DNA from: Fragum whitleyi
Taxonomy: Eukaryota; Mollusca; Bivalvia; Cardiida; Cardiidae
DNA length: 64,000 nt
Direction of reading: 5' to 3'
Assembly (NCBI GenBank): GCA_948146395.1
Contig: OX411559.1
Location: 29,356,708 to 29,420,707 of the forward strand
Position numbers and translations under genes: made by a program. Position 1 is the stretch's first letter. Each line of letters opens with the position of its first letter. A model generated the notes under the pieces. It did not search any database and was not told where the DNA came from. It saw only the letters and a list, made by a program, of their open reading frames with translations. Positions 48,654 to 60,894 of this stretch are shown here, in pieces.

Positions 48654-48906
48654 CTTAGTATCAAAGTTCGAATGAAAAAGTATATGCCTCTTAAAGAATC
48701 AGTTTCTGTTCAAAGGAATATACAAATGATACACAAATGGAGGTATACCCATGTGTGTAATGGCATAACGTCTAGATGAGATCTGGATGGACACTTTCAG
48801 CCCCATTGTGACCATGTGAAAATTTCGACGATGACTCCTGTCTTCAACATGGTTGATGGGTTACGTAAAGTCATTTCTTGGTTTGGAATAGGTTGATAAA
48901 ATCAAG
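48654..48906 (-). pseudogene. Dead copy of a zinc-finger terminal exon
   Basis: The whole span aligns on the minus strand with the intact exon at 46875-47119. It has a fossil acceptor TTACAG (48912-48907), a leader matching YQPIP, a finger 1 with the KCPS.SHL block, and a finger 2 with recognisable CCATT and AAGAGGCA blocks. The first full codon after the acceptor is TGA. A second TGA lies inside finger 1, both first cysteines of finger 1 are now TGG (Trp), and finger 2 carries a frame break. It therefore cannot encode a working finger pair. It sits between intact exons 2 and 3, directly 3' (plus strand) of a family C repeat ending at 48617. Most likely a duplicate of exon 3 or of their ancestor. 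Confidence 0.75.
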
Positions 48907-48993
48907 CTGTAAAACATCAACTGGAGAGTTGTTCAACCATTGTCTTGCTAAATTTGATTCTTTAAATACAATTGCCGATTTCGGAACAAAACA

Positions 48994-49401
48994 GGGGTTG
49001 ACACTCAATAAGAGTCAATTGGACTCCTAATACATGAAATCAAGGAGTCCAACCTCAGAGTAAGGAGTGCGAATTTTCTTAATGGGAGAACATTGTGGAA
49101 ACGAAGAAATTGCTAATTAAAAGCAATTTCTTCTTTTCCACAATGTTCTTCCAAAGAAGAGTTTTTTCTTAAAACGATACAGGATATATGTTTTCTTCAA
49201 CAACTTTTGTAGTGAAAAGATCTACAGTTTAAGCACGTTATAGTGAGGATACTGCTCTGTGTATTTTTTTTTTTTTTTTTTTCAAAATATTCTCATATAA
49301 CCCTTAGAGTCCATCGGACTCCTTGTTTGCAAATGGAAGGAGTCCCAACTGGTAAACATTGAGTCTCGGAATCCACGACTCCTCTTAGTATTGAACCGTG
49401 A
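48994..49401. mobile_element. Element family K, copy 1 (contains hairpin)
   Basis: About 400 bp, repeated at 60494-60894 with the same internal order: GGACTCC-rich end, a central hairpin (49088-49114 with 49122-49148, one mismatch in 27 bp), a T-run, and a mirrored GGAGTC-rich end. The ends are inverted (GTTGACACT... and ...AGTATTGAACC). Confidence 0.75.
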
Positions 49402-51562
49402 CACATCTGTCGGTTTGGCTCAACCTCGATCCTGGTATCTGCAACTAGCTATTTGTGAGATCCTTCACCATTCTAAATATGAACAAATTCATAGGAATCA
49501 GAACTTGTTTATTCCAACGGTTTATCAATTCCAAACGAAGAATCAACACTTTTTAACTCAAACAAGCCCACTAGAATTTCCTGACAATATACAAGATTGG
49601 GTGCTGAGAAACGTTTTATTAAAATATCATGAGAAAACAAGCATGTAACATATAGGAAAGAGCATTTGCCATTCAAATGATATTTCTAACCATTTCATGT
49701 GCGATTGATAAATAGTTAGAGACATGTCGTATTCAATACTTTAAATTCTCTGAGTTTACATTTACATTATGTTTGTACAAATTAATTGCAAAATACAAAT
49801 AAAATTGTTAAGCATGCTATGCACAAACTTTGTGAAAGAATCAACAATTTTGTCTCACATTGTTATTTTTTTTCGACGATTGCTTTTGTTGATCCAGTTA
49901 TCAAATTACGTCATAACTAACAGAACATCATATGCAGCCCTTTTCATTACAAAAATATTTTGCTGTGCAAGCGCGTCATCCTATATATGAATAGTTTTGA
50001 ACGAATCAAACCTGTTTTCTAAGCCGATTTCTATGTTCTTTATACCAAATGAACAACAAGAAGGCATACTTTTAAAGAATATTCCTTAGGTGTTCTGAGG
50101 GAAATCAAATATTCGTTACATTAAGTTTCTTTGTCACAAAAACTCTTAAACTACGTCTGTAAAACGTAACAAATTATGAGTTGGTGGATTTCCTTTAGAC
50201 CCTTAAAATGCGTGAAATAGTTCGTGAAAAATGTTGAGAATGTTTATATTTGCGCGAGGAGGTTCATCAACTTAGATTATGAACTAAGGTGTCTGTCAGA
50301 GAAATAAGAAACAATTGATAGAGATTTATTTAACAATTAAAAAGTTATAAAACGTCAAATTTTAGCGAAAAATCTGCGTAAAATTTCACAAAGTTTTCTC
50401 AATATCTTTATCAATAATTTGTAAAATTTTGTGAAATTTCAAAATGAAAATATAATTTTTTTCTAGTTTCCGATTATTTGGTCAAAAATACTAATACGCC
50501 AAACACAAGAAAATACAAAAAGAAAATCTGTGTGGACACAATTTCTACATTACGCGAATTTTACAGCCAGTTTTCAAAATGTTTCGCTGCAGCGTTTCAT
50601 TATCAAAATGATCGTCATAAATCATTTTATATTTTTGAAATATTATTTTTTCGTACAATCGCCGGGAAAAACTTCGTATAGATACATTTGAAAATGTCAA
50701 AAATATTAAGATTTGTTTGTGTGGACATACTTTTCAAAAACGTATTGTTTCCAACGTCTTACGTTATTACATTGCGCGCTGTCCTTTTTTGAGCAATCAA
50801 TGACAAAACGATTTAAGCTGATTGATGAAAAAATTGCTTCCTGTGGGAAAAAATACATCCTGTTTTACTCGGTATATTACTTATATAGCAATTTGAATTA
50901 AATACGCATGGCAAAATCATCATGCGATAAACAAGAAGCGCTTCAGAATAGTACGTGGTGTAATAACGTCTAAAAAGCAAATCGACGTTACAAAATGTTA
51001 AGCATTAGTGTGCGCGACGTCATACCGATTCTCGTTGATGTACCACCCTTCGATATTATTTTATGTCTCAAGGGTTTGACGCCACTTTTTTAAGTTTGTA
51101 CCACGGCTAGTGCGCACGGTCCCATGTCGTTTCATTCACCAGTACATTTCATCCGATCCATCAAACAGTCAATCCAAACTTAAGAGTACATACATATCAT
51201 TCGCCTAATGGTTACTACGACGTGTGTGACATGACTAGACTCGAAATCGCTTCCCGATGATACATAGTCCAATGCATAACCGACTGAGCTAAATAGAATA
51301 ACATTATTCTAAGCATAAAAGTTAACAAACATAAATTCGAAATCGAACTACAATTAAGTAAGAATAATTCAACTGCCGAGTTTAACATTATTGTAAGAAC
51401 TGATACTAATCTATACACTTACGACAATGAACATGTAACGTTTGAGCTTTCTACAGTCTTTCAATGTTGATGCTACTGATTCAATAGAAAGTGTTATGAT
51501 CAATGCTTTAGATAATTTTACCTAATCATAATGAGCAAGTTATAGCTCTTTTGGTCATTGAA
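49402..51562. other. Non-coding AT-rich DNA downstream of exon 2
   Basis: Several frames of 60-85 residues (49391-49648, 49769-49990, 50478-50681, 50713-50901) have no domain and AT-driven composition. A tRNA-like fragment is at 51222-51297. Nothing else is supported. Confidence 0.35.
51222..51297 (-). mobile_element. tRNA-like SINE head fragment
   Basis: The minus strand has AGCTCAGTCGGTTATGCATT (box A) and GCGATTTCGAGTCTAG (weak box B). No paired acceptor stem, so read as a SINE remnant. Confidence 0.45.
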
Positions 51563-51917
51563 TTTATTTTGCAGTGTTTAACACGACAGACTGCAAATTC
51601 ATTTCAACCAACAAGTTCCTCAAAAAACAAACAAACAAAAAAAAAAACGGAGCCGAATGGGCTTTACCAGATGCACGACTAACCATTGGCGTCTCTTTAA
51701 TACCGTTTATGTTGACTTAAATTTCACAAACTAAGCAGAATAGTTAATAAATGAACAAATAATATAAAATTGCAATTATTACTTATGGTCAAGTTTTCAC
51801 CAGAACAAAGCCATCTTTTCACACATGCACGTCATAAAAATGCAGACTAATTTGATGTTGTATAGCTGTATGGTGAATATGTTTGGTAACGAAAAGGCCG
51901 TGTTCTGAAACATCGTT

Positions 51918-52153
51918 TTAACTGACATGAAGTAACATATGCCTGGTTAGATTTCCTTTCCTGTTGAATCGTTTACCACAGATATGACAGGCGAAGGGTT
52001 GTTCGTCCGTATGTGTGACTGCGTGTATCTTAAGGTGAGAACTTGACGGGAACCTATGACCACATACAGTACAAATATAGACGTTCATGGACGACCCTTC
52101 CATCGTTGTGACCTTACTAGGGACAATCTTCTCCTGGTTTAAAATTGCTGGAT
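51918..52153 (-). CDS. Alternative 3' terminal exon 2: two C2H2 zinc fingers
   Basis: Acceptor CTTGTAG at 52160-52154, split codon of two bases, stop TAA at 51918-51920. About 77 residues. The leader DPAILNQEK..VP is similar to exon 1. Finger 1 is CTVC-x12-H-x3-H, the linker is TDEQPFA, and finger 2 is CHIC-x12-H-x3-H ending HVS. Recognition positions are S,S,H,I (finger 1) and R,G,N,R (finger 2). Finger 1 keeps the normal core Phe. A possible polyadenylation signal (AATAAA on the minus strand) lies at 51563-51568, about 350 bp downstream. Same phase and plan as its neighbours, so it should be interchangeable with them by alternative splicing or alternative 3' ends. The frame runs to 52178 only because the intron end happens to be open. 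Confidence 0.86.
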
Positions 52154-52279
52154 CTACAAGAGAACGAAACATCCACAATTAATTTTTTATGTAACATTTA
52201 AGAGCTTAGAGAAACAAGAACTAGAAAATTGTAAAGCAATAGTTGATTGAGCCTATATTATGATACAATAGGACCTTAC

Positions 52280-53130
52280 TGACCCTATACTGGCCCTAAC
52301 TCGCTAACCCGTGTTCACATTTAAGGGTCAGGCTTCATTTTGGCCAATTCCAAGATTTATTTTGCAAAACTTGCGGCCACCTTTTTTTATCATTGCTAAT
52401 ATTTGATCTCGTGACCTTATTTTAATCACTGGACAGAGACAATTATATTGCCAAATGTTAATGTTGAAAAGACAAATGACCTCTGGAGTTCATTCAAGGT
52501 TTTACTGAAATTTGAATATGGCCTCTAGAGTGCCTAAAAGTTGTTTTTTTCTGGGGATTAACGTCCTGACCTAGTCTTTTTATCCCAGTCGACTCAACTT
52601 CGAAATTTCCTAAGATAAAATCCAGTAAAGCAACCATTTTCAGGGTGATTGGACAAAAATGTTACCACTACAAGATTTTCCTCAGATTCGACATTGTATC
52701 ATTGTTTAACCCCAGTTAACAGACCTTCGAACATATCAAAATGGTAATTGTCCCCTTTTTTCACATTGACCTTCATACTAATGTGAGCTCAAGAGTAACT
52801 ACAAGATTTTCATAGAGTTGATCTCGTGGCTTTTTTTTTTAATCCGATTTAGAAAATGTGGAATTATTTAAAAAAAAAGAGACCATTGCCACACATTTTT
52901 AGCTTGATTAGGAAATGAAAACGTAGCATCGAGAGTGTGAACTATATTATTCTAGGATTTGGTCTTGTGACCTTGTTTTTGAGCAATATTGACTTTATTT
53001 CGAAACTTTCGTAGATTTTATCAATTATTCGCTCAATTTTCAGGTTGACTGGTTTACAAACATGCCTCCTAAAGTGTTTAACTTTCCAGGATTTTTCCTC
53101 GTGACCTAGTTTTTATCAAAATCAATTAAA
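52280..53130 (+). repeat. Family F degenerate repeat
   Basis: Loose recurrences of TTTGATCTCGTGACCTTATT, GACCTAGTTTTTATC and AGGTTGACTGG-like phrases, as at 11600-12710. No coding content. Confidence 0.5.
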
Positions 53131-53145
53131 TCAATCGTTGACAAA

Positions 53146-54446
53146 ACAAGAGGACCATAGTGGTCCTAGATCGCTCACATGAGTCTCTTTGATAACTGGG
53201 ACTTCACTTCAATTAAAAAAGGCAGATGTCATAAAGAAGATAATTTCTACATAAAACCAAGTTTTACAAAGTTTGGGCCATATTTGTGGCTATTAGAGTT
53301 ATTTCAAGTAAATTATCATTATGACTCCTTTTCCTGTGAAATGACTGAATCTTTCCCATTTTCAATAGAGTTCATTCTTGTGGCAAACATTTTGACCAAG
53401 TTTCATGAAGATTGGACCATATTTGTGGCACCTGGAGCTCTTACAAGAAAATTGTCATTAAGGCCCCTTCTCCCCTGATATGGAACAGATCCTTCCCATT
53501 TTCAAAAGAGTTCTTCCTCATGATCTATCAAACATTCTGACCAAGTTTCATGATGATTGGACCATATTTGTGGCTTCTAGAGTGTAAACAAGAAAATTGT
53601 CATTAAGGCCCCTTTTCCCAAGATATGGCACAGATTCTTTCCATTTTCGATAGGCTTCATCTTTGAGACCTGACAAATATTCTGATCAAGTTTCATTAAG
53701 TTTGGGCATCCTTGTGACCTTCCAAACATTTTGACCAAGTTTCATGATGTCTGAACCTTATTTGTGGCCACTAGAGTGTAAACAAGAAAATTGTCATTAA
53801 GCCCCCTTTTCCCGTGATATGGCACGAATCCTTCTCATTTTCAAAAGAGTTCATCATCATGACCTAACGAACAATCTGACAAAGTTTCATGAAGATTGGA
53901 TCTTATTTGTGGCTTCTAGAGTGTAAACAAGAAAATTGTCAATAAGGCTCCTTTTCCCGCGATATGGCATGGACCCTCTATTTTTAATAGGGTTCATCCG
54001 GGTGACCTGGCAGGTATTCTGACCAAGTTTCATGAAGATTGGACCATATTTGTGGCATCTAGAGTGTTAACATTAAGATCCCTTTCCCCGTGATATGGCA
54101 AGGATCCTTCCAATTTTCAATAGGCTTCATCCTTGTGATCTGGTTAACAAGCTGACCAAGTTTCATGAAGATTGGACCATATTTGTGGCCTCTAGAGTGT
54201 AAACAAGAAAATTGTCATTAAGGCCCCTTTTCTTGTGATTTTGCATGGATCCTTTCCATCAATATGGTTCATCCTTGTGACCTGACCAACATTCTGACCA
54301 AGTATCATGAAGATTGGGCCATATTTGTGGCCTCTAGGGTGTAAACACTAAGATTGTTGTCGCTGGACGACGGACGACAGACGACGCACATTCAATGACC
54401 ACAAAAGCTCACTTTGAGCACGGTGTGCTCAGATGAGCTAAAAAAA
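53146..54446 (+). mobile_element. Family A2 modular repeat, long copy
   Basis: The 5' end ACAAGAGGACCATAGTGGTC with CGCTCACATGAG. About eight units of about 140 bp with GACCAAGTTTCATGAAGATT and TTGTGGCCTCTAGAGTGTAA. A GACGACGGACGACAGACGAC tract, and a 3' end CTTTGAGCACGGTGTGCTCA plus GATGAGCTAAAAA. The 99-residue frame at 53179-53478 is a by-product. Confidence 0.85.
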
Positions 54447-54449
54447 TAT

Positions 54450-55003
54450 GACTCTAGCATATGACTACAAGATTGTTTTAAAATTTGAGCTCGTGGACTA
54501 ACTTTTGCATTAAGTTGAGCCAATTTTTAACATGACTTAAATGTCATCTACTCGAACATTCTGAACAATTTACGGACGGTCTCAAGAAAGTCCCATCGTG
54601 ATTGTCTATAATGCTTTCCTAAGATTTGACATCTTAAGCTAGGTTCTTACCCAAGTTGATCCAAATTTAAACTTGTCGGAGATGTTGTTATGTTCTGAGG
54701 CGGAGAGTGCTTGGTTGAATAATGTCATATTATTTCACATCGGGTACGCATGTACTGGTAAAGTTATGTAATCTTTCGTTCTCCCAGTTTAATTTTTTTA
54801 CAATTAAATTAAAGAAGGCATCCAAGGAACATTCATGCCAAGTTTCATTGAATTTTAAAGATTTTCAAGTGCAAAAATGCCACGCCCATATTTGGGGGTC
54901 AATCCAAATTTCTTTAAAAATTTTTGAAGTCACCCAAGAAACATTTCTACCGGGTTTCTTAAAATTTGCACGTTGGTTTGGGAAAGAGAAGGTGTTTAAA
55001 GAA
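54450..55003 (+). repeat. Family F and C fragments
   Basis: About 54450-54720 resembles family F. About 54800-54995 is a piece of family C (GCCACGCCCATATTTGGGGG then TCAATCCAAATTTC). The frame at 54722-55054 crosses these and is not a gene. Confidence 0.5.
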
Positions 55004-56061
55004 ACAAGAGCTGTCGGAGGACAGCGAAGCTCGACTATTCCTAGTGCTGGATAGTAACAGCAAATCAATATCGACATTGGAAATTCAATAAAAATGAAAG
55101 TAAAGAGAAAAGAATCTTTGTGTAGAGGCAGATATTATGGTCACAGAAGCGTGTGCAGAGTTTCAAAGCAATAGCTTTAGTAGGAACAGAGATACAACTA
55201 ACATAAAACAGCTGCACGTAAAAACTTAACCAAGATTTTCTAAGGCCAAAAAGGGTTAAAATTCCACTAAATTAAATATCAGAGTAATGAATCTTTTTCT
55301 GTGGGCTAATATTATGGTCAAAGAAGCATGTGTAAAGTTTCCAAGCAACAGCTGTAGTAGAAATAGAGATATTACACAAAGACAACATTTGCACGTAAAA
55401 ACTTAACCAAGAATTTCTAAGTCCATAAAGGGTTATAAATCAACTAAATTCTATACCAGATAATTGAATCTTTATTAAGAGGCTGTTGTTATGAACATTG
55501 AAGCATGTGCAAAGTTTGAAAGCAATAGCTTTAATAGAATTAGAGATATAACTGATGTACAACATTTGCACGTTAAAACTTAACCAAGAATTTCTGAGTC
55601 TGAAAAGGTTAAATTTCCACTAAATTCAATATCAGAGTAATAAAGCTTTGTCAAGAGGGTGATATCATGGTAACAGAAGCATGTGTAGAGTTTCCAAGCA
55701 AAAGCCTATGTAGAAATAGAGCTATAACTGATGTACAACATTTGCACGTAAAAACTTAACCAAGATTTCTAAGTCCGAAAAGGGTTAAAATTCCAATTAA
55801 TTTAAAATGAGAGTATTGAATCTTTGTCTAGAGGCTGATATTATGGTCACAGAAGCATGTGCAAAGTTTCAAAGCAATAGCTTTAGTAGAAATAGAGATA
55901 TTACAGAAATACAACATTTGCACGTAAAAACTTAACCAAGATTTTCTAAGTCCGAAAAGGGTTAAGATTCCATTTATTCAATATCAGAGTAATGAATCTT
56001 TGTCAAGAGGCTGATATTATGACACAGAAGCATGTGTAAAGTTGCAAAGCAATAGCTTTAA

Positions 56062-59000
56062 TAATCAAAGTACTGAAAGTACTGATAAGTTGGAATGCGT
56101 TCAAGAAACGGTGACCTTAAGCCACTAACGAAGCTCACGCCTCCAACCCACCACAGGTGATCACATAATACGTCTCGTCTTTTGACGGGCGTATATAAAT
56201 CAATGTATTTCAACTACGAGAAACGCTGAAACCCCTGATACGCTTTACAGGCCTGCAACTAATGGAAGAAAAATGATAACAAGAGGGAAAAAATGGTCCT
56301 AAACCGCTGCCCTGAATCCGATTTGTCCAGTGGATCTTATCCAACAAACTTTCTGGTAAAGGTTCATTCAAATTTGCCTAATTGTTGAAAGGAAATATAT
56401 TTCGAAGAATAAACAGTGATAATAGACCCTGCCCACCCACTATTTACAGAGGAGACTCAATATTAGCCCTACCCTGCCACGCCCATATTTATGGGCTAAT
56501 CAAAACTTTACAAACAAATTTTGAAGATGGTCTCCAAAGAAACGTTCTGGTAAAGTTTCATTGAAATCGGCCATGTGGTTCAGGAGGAGATGTCATTTAA
56601 AGGTCTCTGGCTTAAATAAGTCCCGCCCTGCCACACTAATATTTATGGACCAATCAAAATTTCGTGAACAATTTGCCAAAAACGATACCCAAGGAACATT
56701 CTGGTAACGTTTCACAGACATTGGCCCAGTGGTTCACGAGGAGATTTCATTCAAAGATTTCTGGCTCAAAATTAGGCCCGCCCTGCCACGTCAAAATTCA
56801 TGGGCCAATCAAAATTTTGCAAACAATTTTTCAAAAGGATCACCCTAGGAACATTCTGGAAGAGTTTCATTGAAATGGGCTCAGTGGTTCAGGAGGAGAT
56901 GTTGTTCAAAGATTTCTGGATCAAAATAAGCCCCGCTTTGCCGCGCTCATATTTATTGGCCATTCTCAAGTTCACGAACAATTATAAAAAAGGGTCACCC
57001 CAGGAATATTCTGGTAAAGTTTCATTGAAATCGGCCCAGTGGTTCAGGAGGAGATGTCGTTCAAAGATTTCTGGCTCAAAGTAAGCCCCCGCCCTACCAC
57101 GCCCATATTTGTGGATTATCAGAATTTAGCGAAGAATTTTTGAAGAAGGTCACCCAGGGAACATTTTGTCAAAATTTTATTGAAATCGGCCCAGCGTTTT
57201 AGGAGAAGAAGAAGTTTTAAGAAAGTTGACGACACACGACGGACGACGGACGTCGGAGTTAGGGTATCCTAAAAGCTCCCCTTGAGCACGTAGTGATCAG
57301 GTGAGCTAAAAAGGAAGAAAATGATATGGACTATACAGCCGACTAATGGACGCAAAGGCGGACACTTATACACACAAAACAGATTCTATGATATTTTTCA
57401 AATGGCTTCTGCTCCATTTGAGTTATCAATTACATTTTTAATTAGAATTGTCGCAAATTGGACCTAGACAAGCGCTTTGTCCTTGATAAAAAGCTTTTTT
57501 CGCAGGGAAGTCTTTTACTTCATGAGTTTGAATCACAAGACAATTCTTAGACGAAGTCCAATTGTAACTTCGACCTTTGTGACTCTTAAATTTGGCCTTT
57601 TCTTGGGTCATTGACAACATTTGTGTCAGGTTTTATGATTTGTGTCAATTGGTTGTTCAGTTAGAGTGGAAACTGTTAAAAGTTCAAGGTAACTTATGAC
57701 CGTGACATGTATGAGCCCGAAAAAATAGGGTATTTCTTTGGGTCATGGGCAATATTTGTGTAAAGTTTCGTTATTGCAGGTCAATTGCTTCTCCGTTTAG
57801 CTAGCGGAAAGCAAAAGGTCAATGGACTGACAGACAGACATGATGAAATCAATATGTGCTCCTCCACTTCTGAGTTGGGGGTAAAGTTAATAACATCGTA
57901 AAATTGATAAGGTGAACGAATTTTGAATGCTTTAGGAATGATGTTGAATGAGTGAGCGGAGCGAGGTTTGAGTGAAATTTAAGAAAGGGAATCCAATATC
58001 GCTTATATTGTTCAGGATGAACAAAATTAGCGATATGTAAAACCTCCATTTAATAAAAAATGCGTGAAAGTTCCACCAATAGCTTTATATTTCGCAAAAA
58101 AACAATCAGACGCTTCAAATTTCAATTATGTCAGTGAAATCGTGATTTGGTTTTAAAATGCTTTATTCATTTTGAATGTACAAGTTGATCTTATTTATTG
58201 AGTAATTTTGAGAGTTTTGAATGGTTTGAGTGAGTGTTTGAAATGAATGAATGAAGCGCTGAGTGAGCGATCAAGAATGTTTTTGATTGAGATGAATGTC
58301 AATTTCACGATGTAACTAACTGTATGATGGTGCTCTTAAACTTGTTGATGTGCAAGAATGTGAAGAAAACAAGTTGAACTAGTAGGTCTGTTTCAAATGG
58401 CAAATTATTTTGGTGATGGAATGCAATTGGACAAAGATGTTCATAATTCCATTAAAGATGTGGTGGCAAGGATTTTATTTGATGAATTTTGGGCTTTGAC
58501 AATGAAACACTCATGTAGATAACTGCAATATGACGGAAAACAAACGTCAATATGTTGCAAAAATATTTATTAACTTTAAAGTGTATCTTCACTTGAAGAA
58601 AAACTTAAGATTTTTATTTCGTAACTGTAGACAGAAATGTACAATATAACAATTTGTCATAAGTTAAATGTGTGATAAGGTCGTTCAGAAAGAGAAACTA
58701 TACCTTTAAAAGAAGCTATAACATAATTCTACGAAAATAGGTCGCGACATAACCGAATAAGCAGATCACGTGATTGGCCTGTGCTATTGTCACAATACTG
58801 AGAAACCAGATCGCGACATTGCCAAATAAGCAAATCACGGGATTGGCTAGTGCTATTTTCAATAGCTGACCTTATTTGACTTGCCTTATCACATGATTTC
58901 CAAATATGGTAGTGTAAACATATGATACGAGTAAATTCGTACGCAAATTTCAATAAATATCGTTTAAATCATGAATTAGCGTGTTAATAATATACACGAA

Positions 59001-59211
59001 GTGATAGCTGTGTAGTTGTACAGGATTATTTCCTTTTGATGAAATAAACTGTATGTCTATGTCAAGTTGAGATATACAAAATAGGCCGAAGTGTATTCAC
59101 ATCCTGTTCACGTGATGTGTGTTCTCAAAAAACCCGAAATGAATTTATCTTGTGTTCATTTTGCGGTTTTGTTAAATCTAAGTTGGAATTGCTTCGCATT
59201 CCAACTTAAAA
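56062..59211 (-). mobile_element. Hairpin-ended element H, copy 2 (inverted)
   Basis: Inverse of copy 1 (33458-36113). It begins TCAAAGTACTGAAAGTACTG, then TAAGTTGGAATGCG, and ends with hairpin TAAGTTGGAAT-8-ATTCCAACTTA (59179-59208). It is longer than copy 1 mainly because its internal family C block has more 154-bp units. It interrupts a family D unit, so insertion is direct. Several internal frames (57438, 57849, 58729, minus) have no domain. Confidence 0.8.
56278..57312 (+). mobile_element. Family C repeat inside H copy 2
   Basis: The start ACAAGAGGGAAAAAATGGTC is worn. Units have phrase AGTTTCATTGAAATCGG near 56550, 56704, 56860 and 57012, about 154 bp apart. A GACGACACACGACGGACGAC tract follows, and the end is CCTTGAGCACGTAGTGATCA plus GGTGAGCTAAAAA. 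Confidence 0.8.
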
Positions 59212-59498
59212 ACAGAAATATTACAGATAAACGACATATGCACGTAAAAACTTAACCAAGATTTCTAAGTCCGAAAAGGGTTAAAATTCCACTAAATTCA
59301 ATATCAGAGTAATGAATCTTTGTCTAGATGCTGATATTATGGTCACAGAAGCATGTGCAAAGTTTCATAGCAATAGCTTTAATAGAAACAGAGATTTTAA
59401 ACACTTGCACGTAAAAACTTAACCAAAACATTACGCCGACGCCGACGCCCGGGTGACTGGAATAGCCCCCCCTATTCTTCGAATAGTCGAGCTAAAAA

Positions 59499-60493
59499 AG
59501 TACGCACGGACAGACGGACTGACGCACGCACGAAAACAAGTATGATACATAAAATAATGCTTCCTCTGCATTGCAATTCTCTTCCATGAGATCAATCCAC
59601 TTATGAAGTTTCATGATTCAAGCTTGCATACTTTTTGAGATATGCTCCGGAATGACCGGTTTATACACTTAGTACAGTCTTGCACTGAACCCTCGATATG
59701 TAAACGTTAGCTGAAGTCTTTGCATCCTGTATGAGTTTGCAAAAGCCTTACACAACATGGTTGTGAAAAATGATTATGTTTTGCCACATAGCAGTCGAAT
59801 TCACATCTATTATTATGCATTTCGGAGCAATATATGACATTCAAAAGACTTGAATTGCATATATGTATCCTCTCTTCAGCTTAATAACCCTTTCTTTATG
59901 ACAAACTTCATATGGGTACAAAAACAAGGAAAATGAGTTAAAAGTTATATAAATTTATCAAAATTTAAATCACTATACATAGATACAAAATAATTTGTTA
60001 CGTGGTATCTTGTTTTATCTTTAAATGTTTAACTACTTTATAGCTAACTCTAACGTAATTTGAACTTTTTACTTTCAGGCAATTGGTGCGTGATTACAAT
60101 GGAAATGATAGAAAGAAAAAATATATAAAATCGTATCATCTTTGGGCAATCAAAATATCCTATCTGAAGGTTGAATATCCTATCTAAAGCTTGAATACAG
60201 CATTTTGGTCGCCTCTCAACAAAAGCACAACTTATGATAATTTAAACGAAACTAAACTGACCAGGCTTGAATAAATTTCCGATTATACAATGTAATTGAA
60301 ACTCCTGATTGACATCAACCTTAAATAATTCATATGAGGTTGAGGTAAAATAGATGTTTCAAATATAATCAGAAATTTAAATGTTACTTAGGCGTCCTGC
60401 CAAATCAAAATTGACGACTTTATTCCGAATTTTGGCTACAAAACAATTGAAACCCAGATAGGGCTCATAATCACTAAGTTTGCAGATAGATCA
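59499..60493. other. Non-coding, nothing recognised
   Basis: AT-rich intronic DNA between exons 1 and 2. No frame over 60 residues and no clear repeat, apart from a short GGACAGACGGACTGACGCAC tract at about 59508-59530. Confidence 0.35.
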
Positions 60494-60894
60494 GGGGTCA
60501 ATACTAACTCCTGAAATCAAAGAGTCAATTGGACTCCAAACACGTGAAATCAAGAAGTCCAAACTCAAAATAAGGAGTCCAAATTTTCATAATGGGAGAA
60601 CATTGTGGAAAAGAAGAAGTTGCTTATTATAAGCAATTTCTTCTTTTCAACAATGTTCTAACAAAGAAGAGTTTTTTTCTCAAAACAATACAGGATGCAA
60701 GCAAATGTTTTCTTCAAAAACTTTTGTAGTGAAAATATATACAGTTTTGGCAAATGTTAAAAAGGACGCTGCTTTGTGCAGTTTTTTTCAAAATATTGTA
60801 ATATTACCCTTGGAGACAATTCGACTCCTTACTTGCAAATGGAAGGAGTCCAACTGGTAAACAAGGAGTCTCGGACTCCCCTTAGTGTCGAACT
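60494..60894. mobile_element. Element family K, copy 2
   Basis: Same order as the copy at 48994-49401; the central hairpin pairs 60598-60625 with 60631-60658 (two mismatches in 28). Right end CCCCTTAGTGTCGAACTC. Confidence 0.75.

Larger units (their letters stand above)
55004..59498 (+). mobile_element. Family D modular repeat, split by element H copy 2
   Basis: The 5' end is ACAAGAGCTGTCGGAGGACA (hairpin GCTGTCGGAGGACAGC) with GCTCGACTATTC. The unit is about 177 bp (GCACGTAAAAACTTAACC near 55214, 55391, 55569, 55744, 55920, then 59234 and 59405). The 3' end has CGCCGACGCCGACGCCCGGG, then CCTATTCTTCGAATAGTCGA plus GCTAAAA. GCTCGACTATTC and GAATAGTCGAGC are the inverted pair. The H element at 56062-59211 interrupts a unit. 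Confidence 0.85.
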
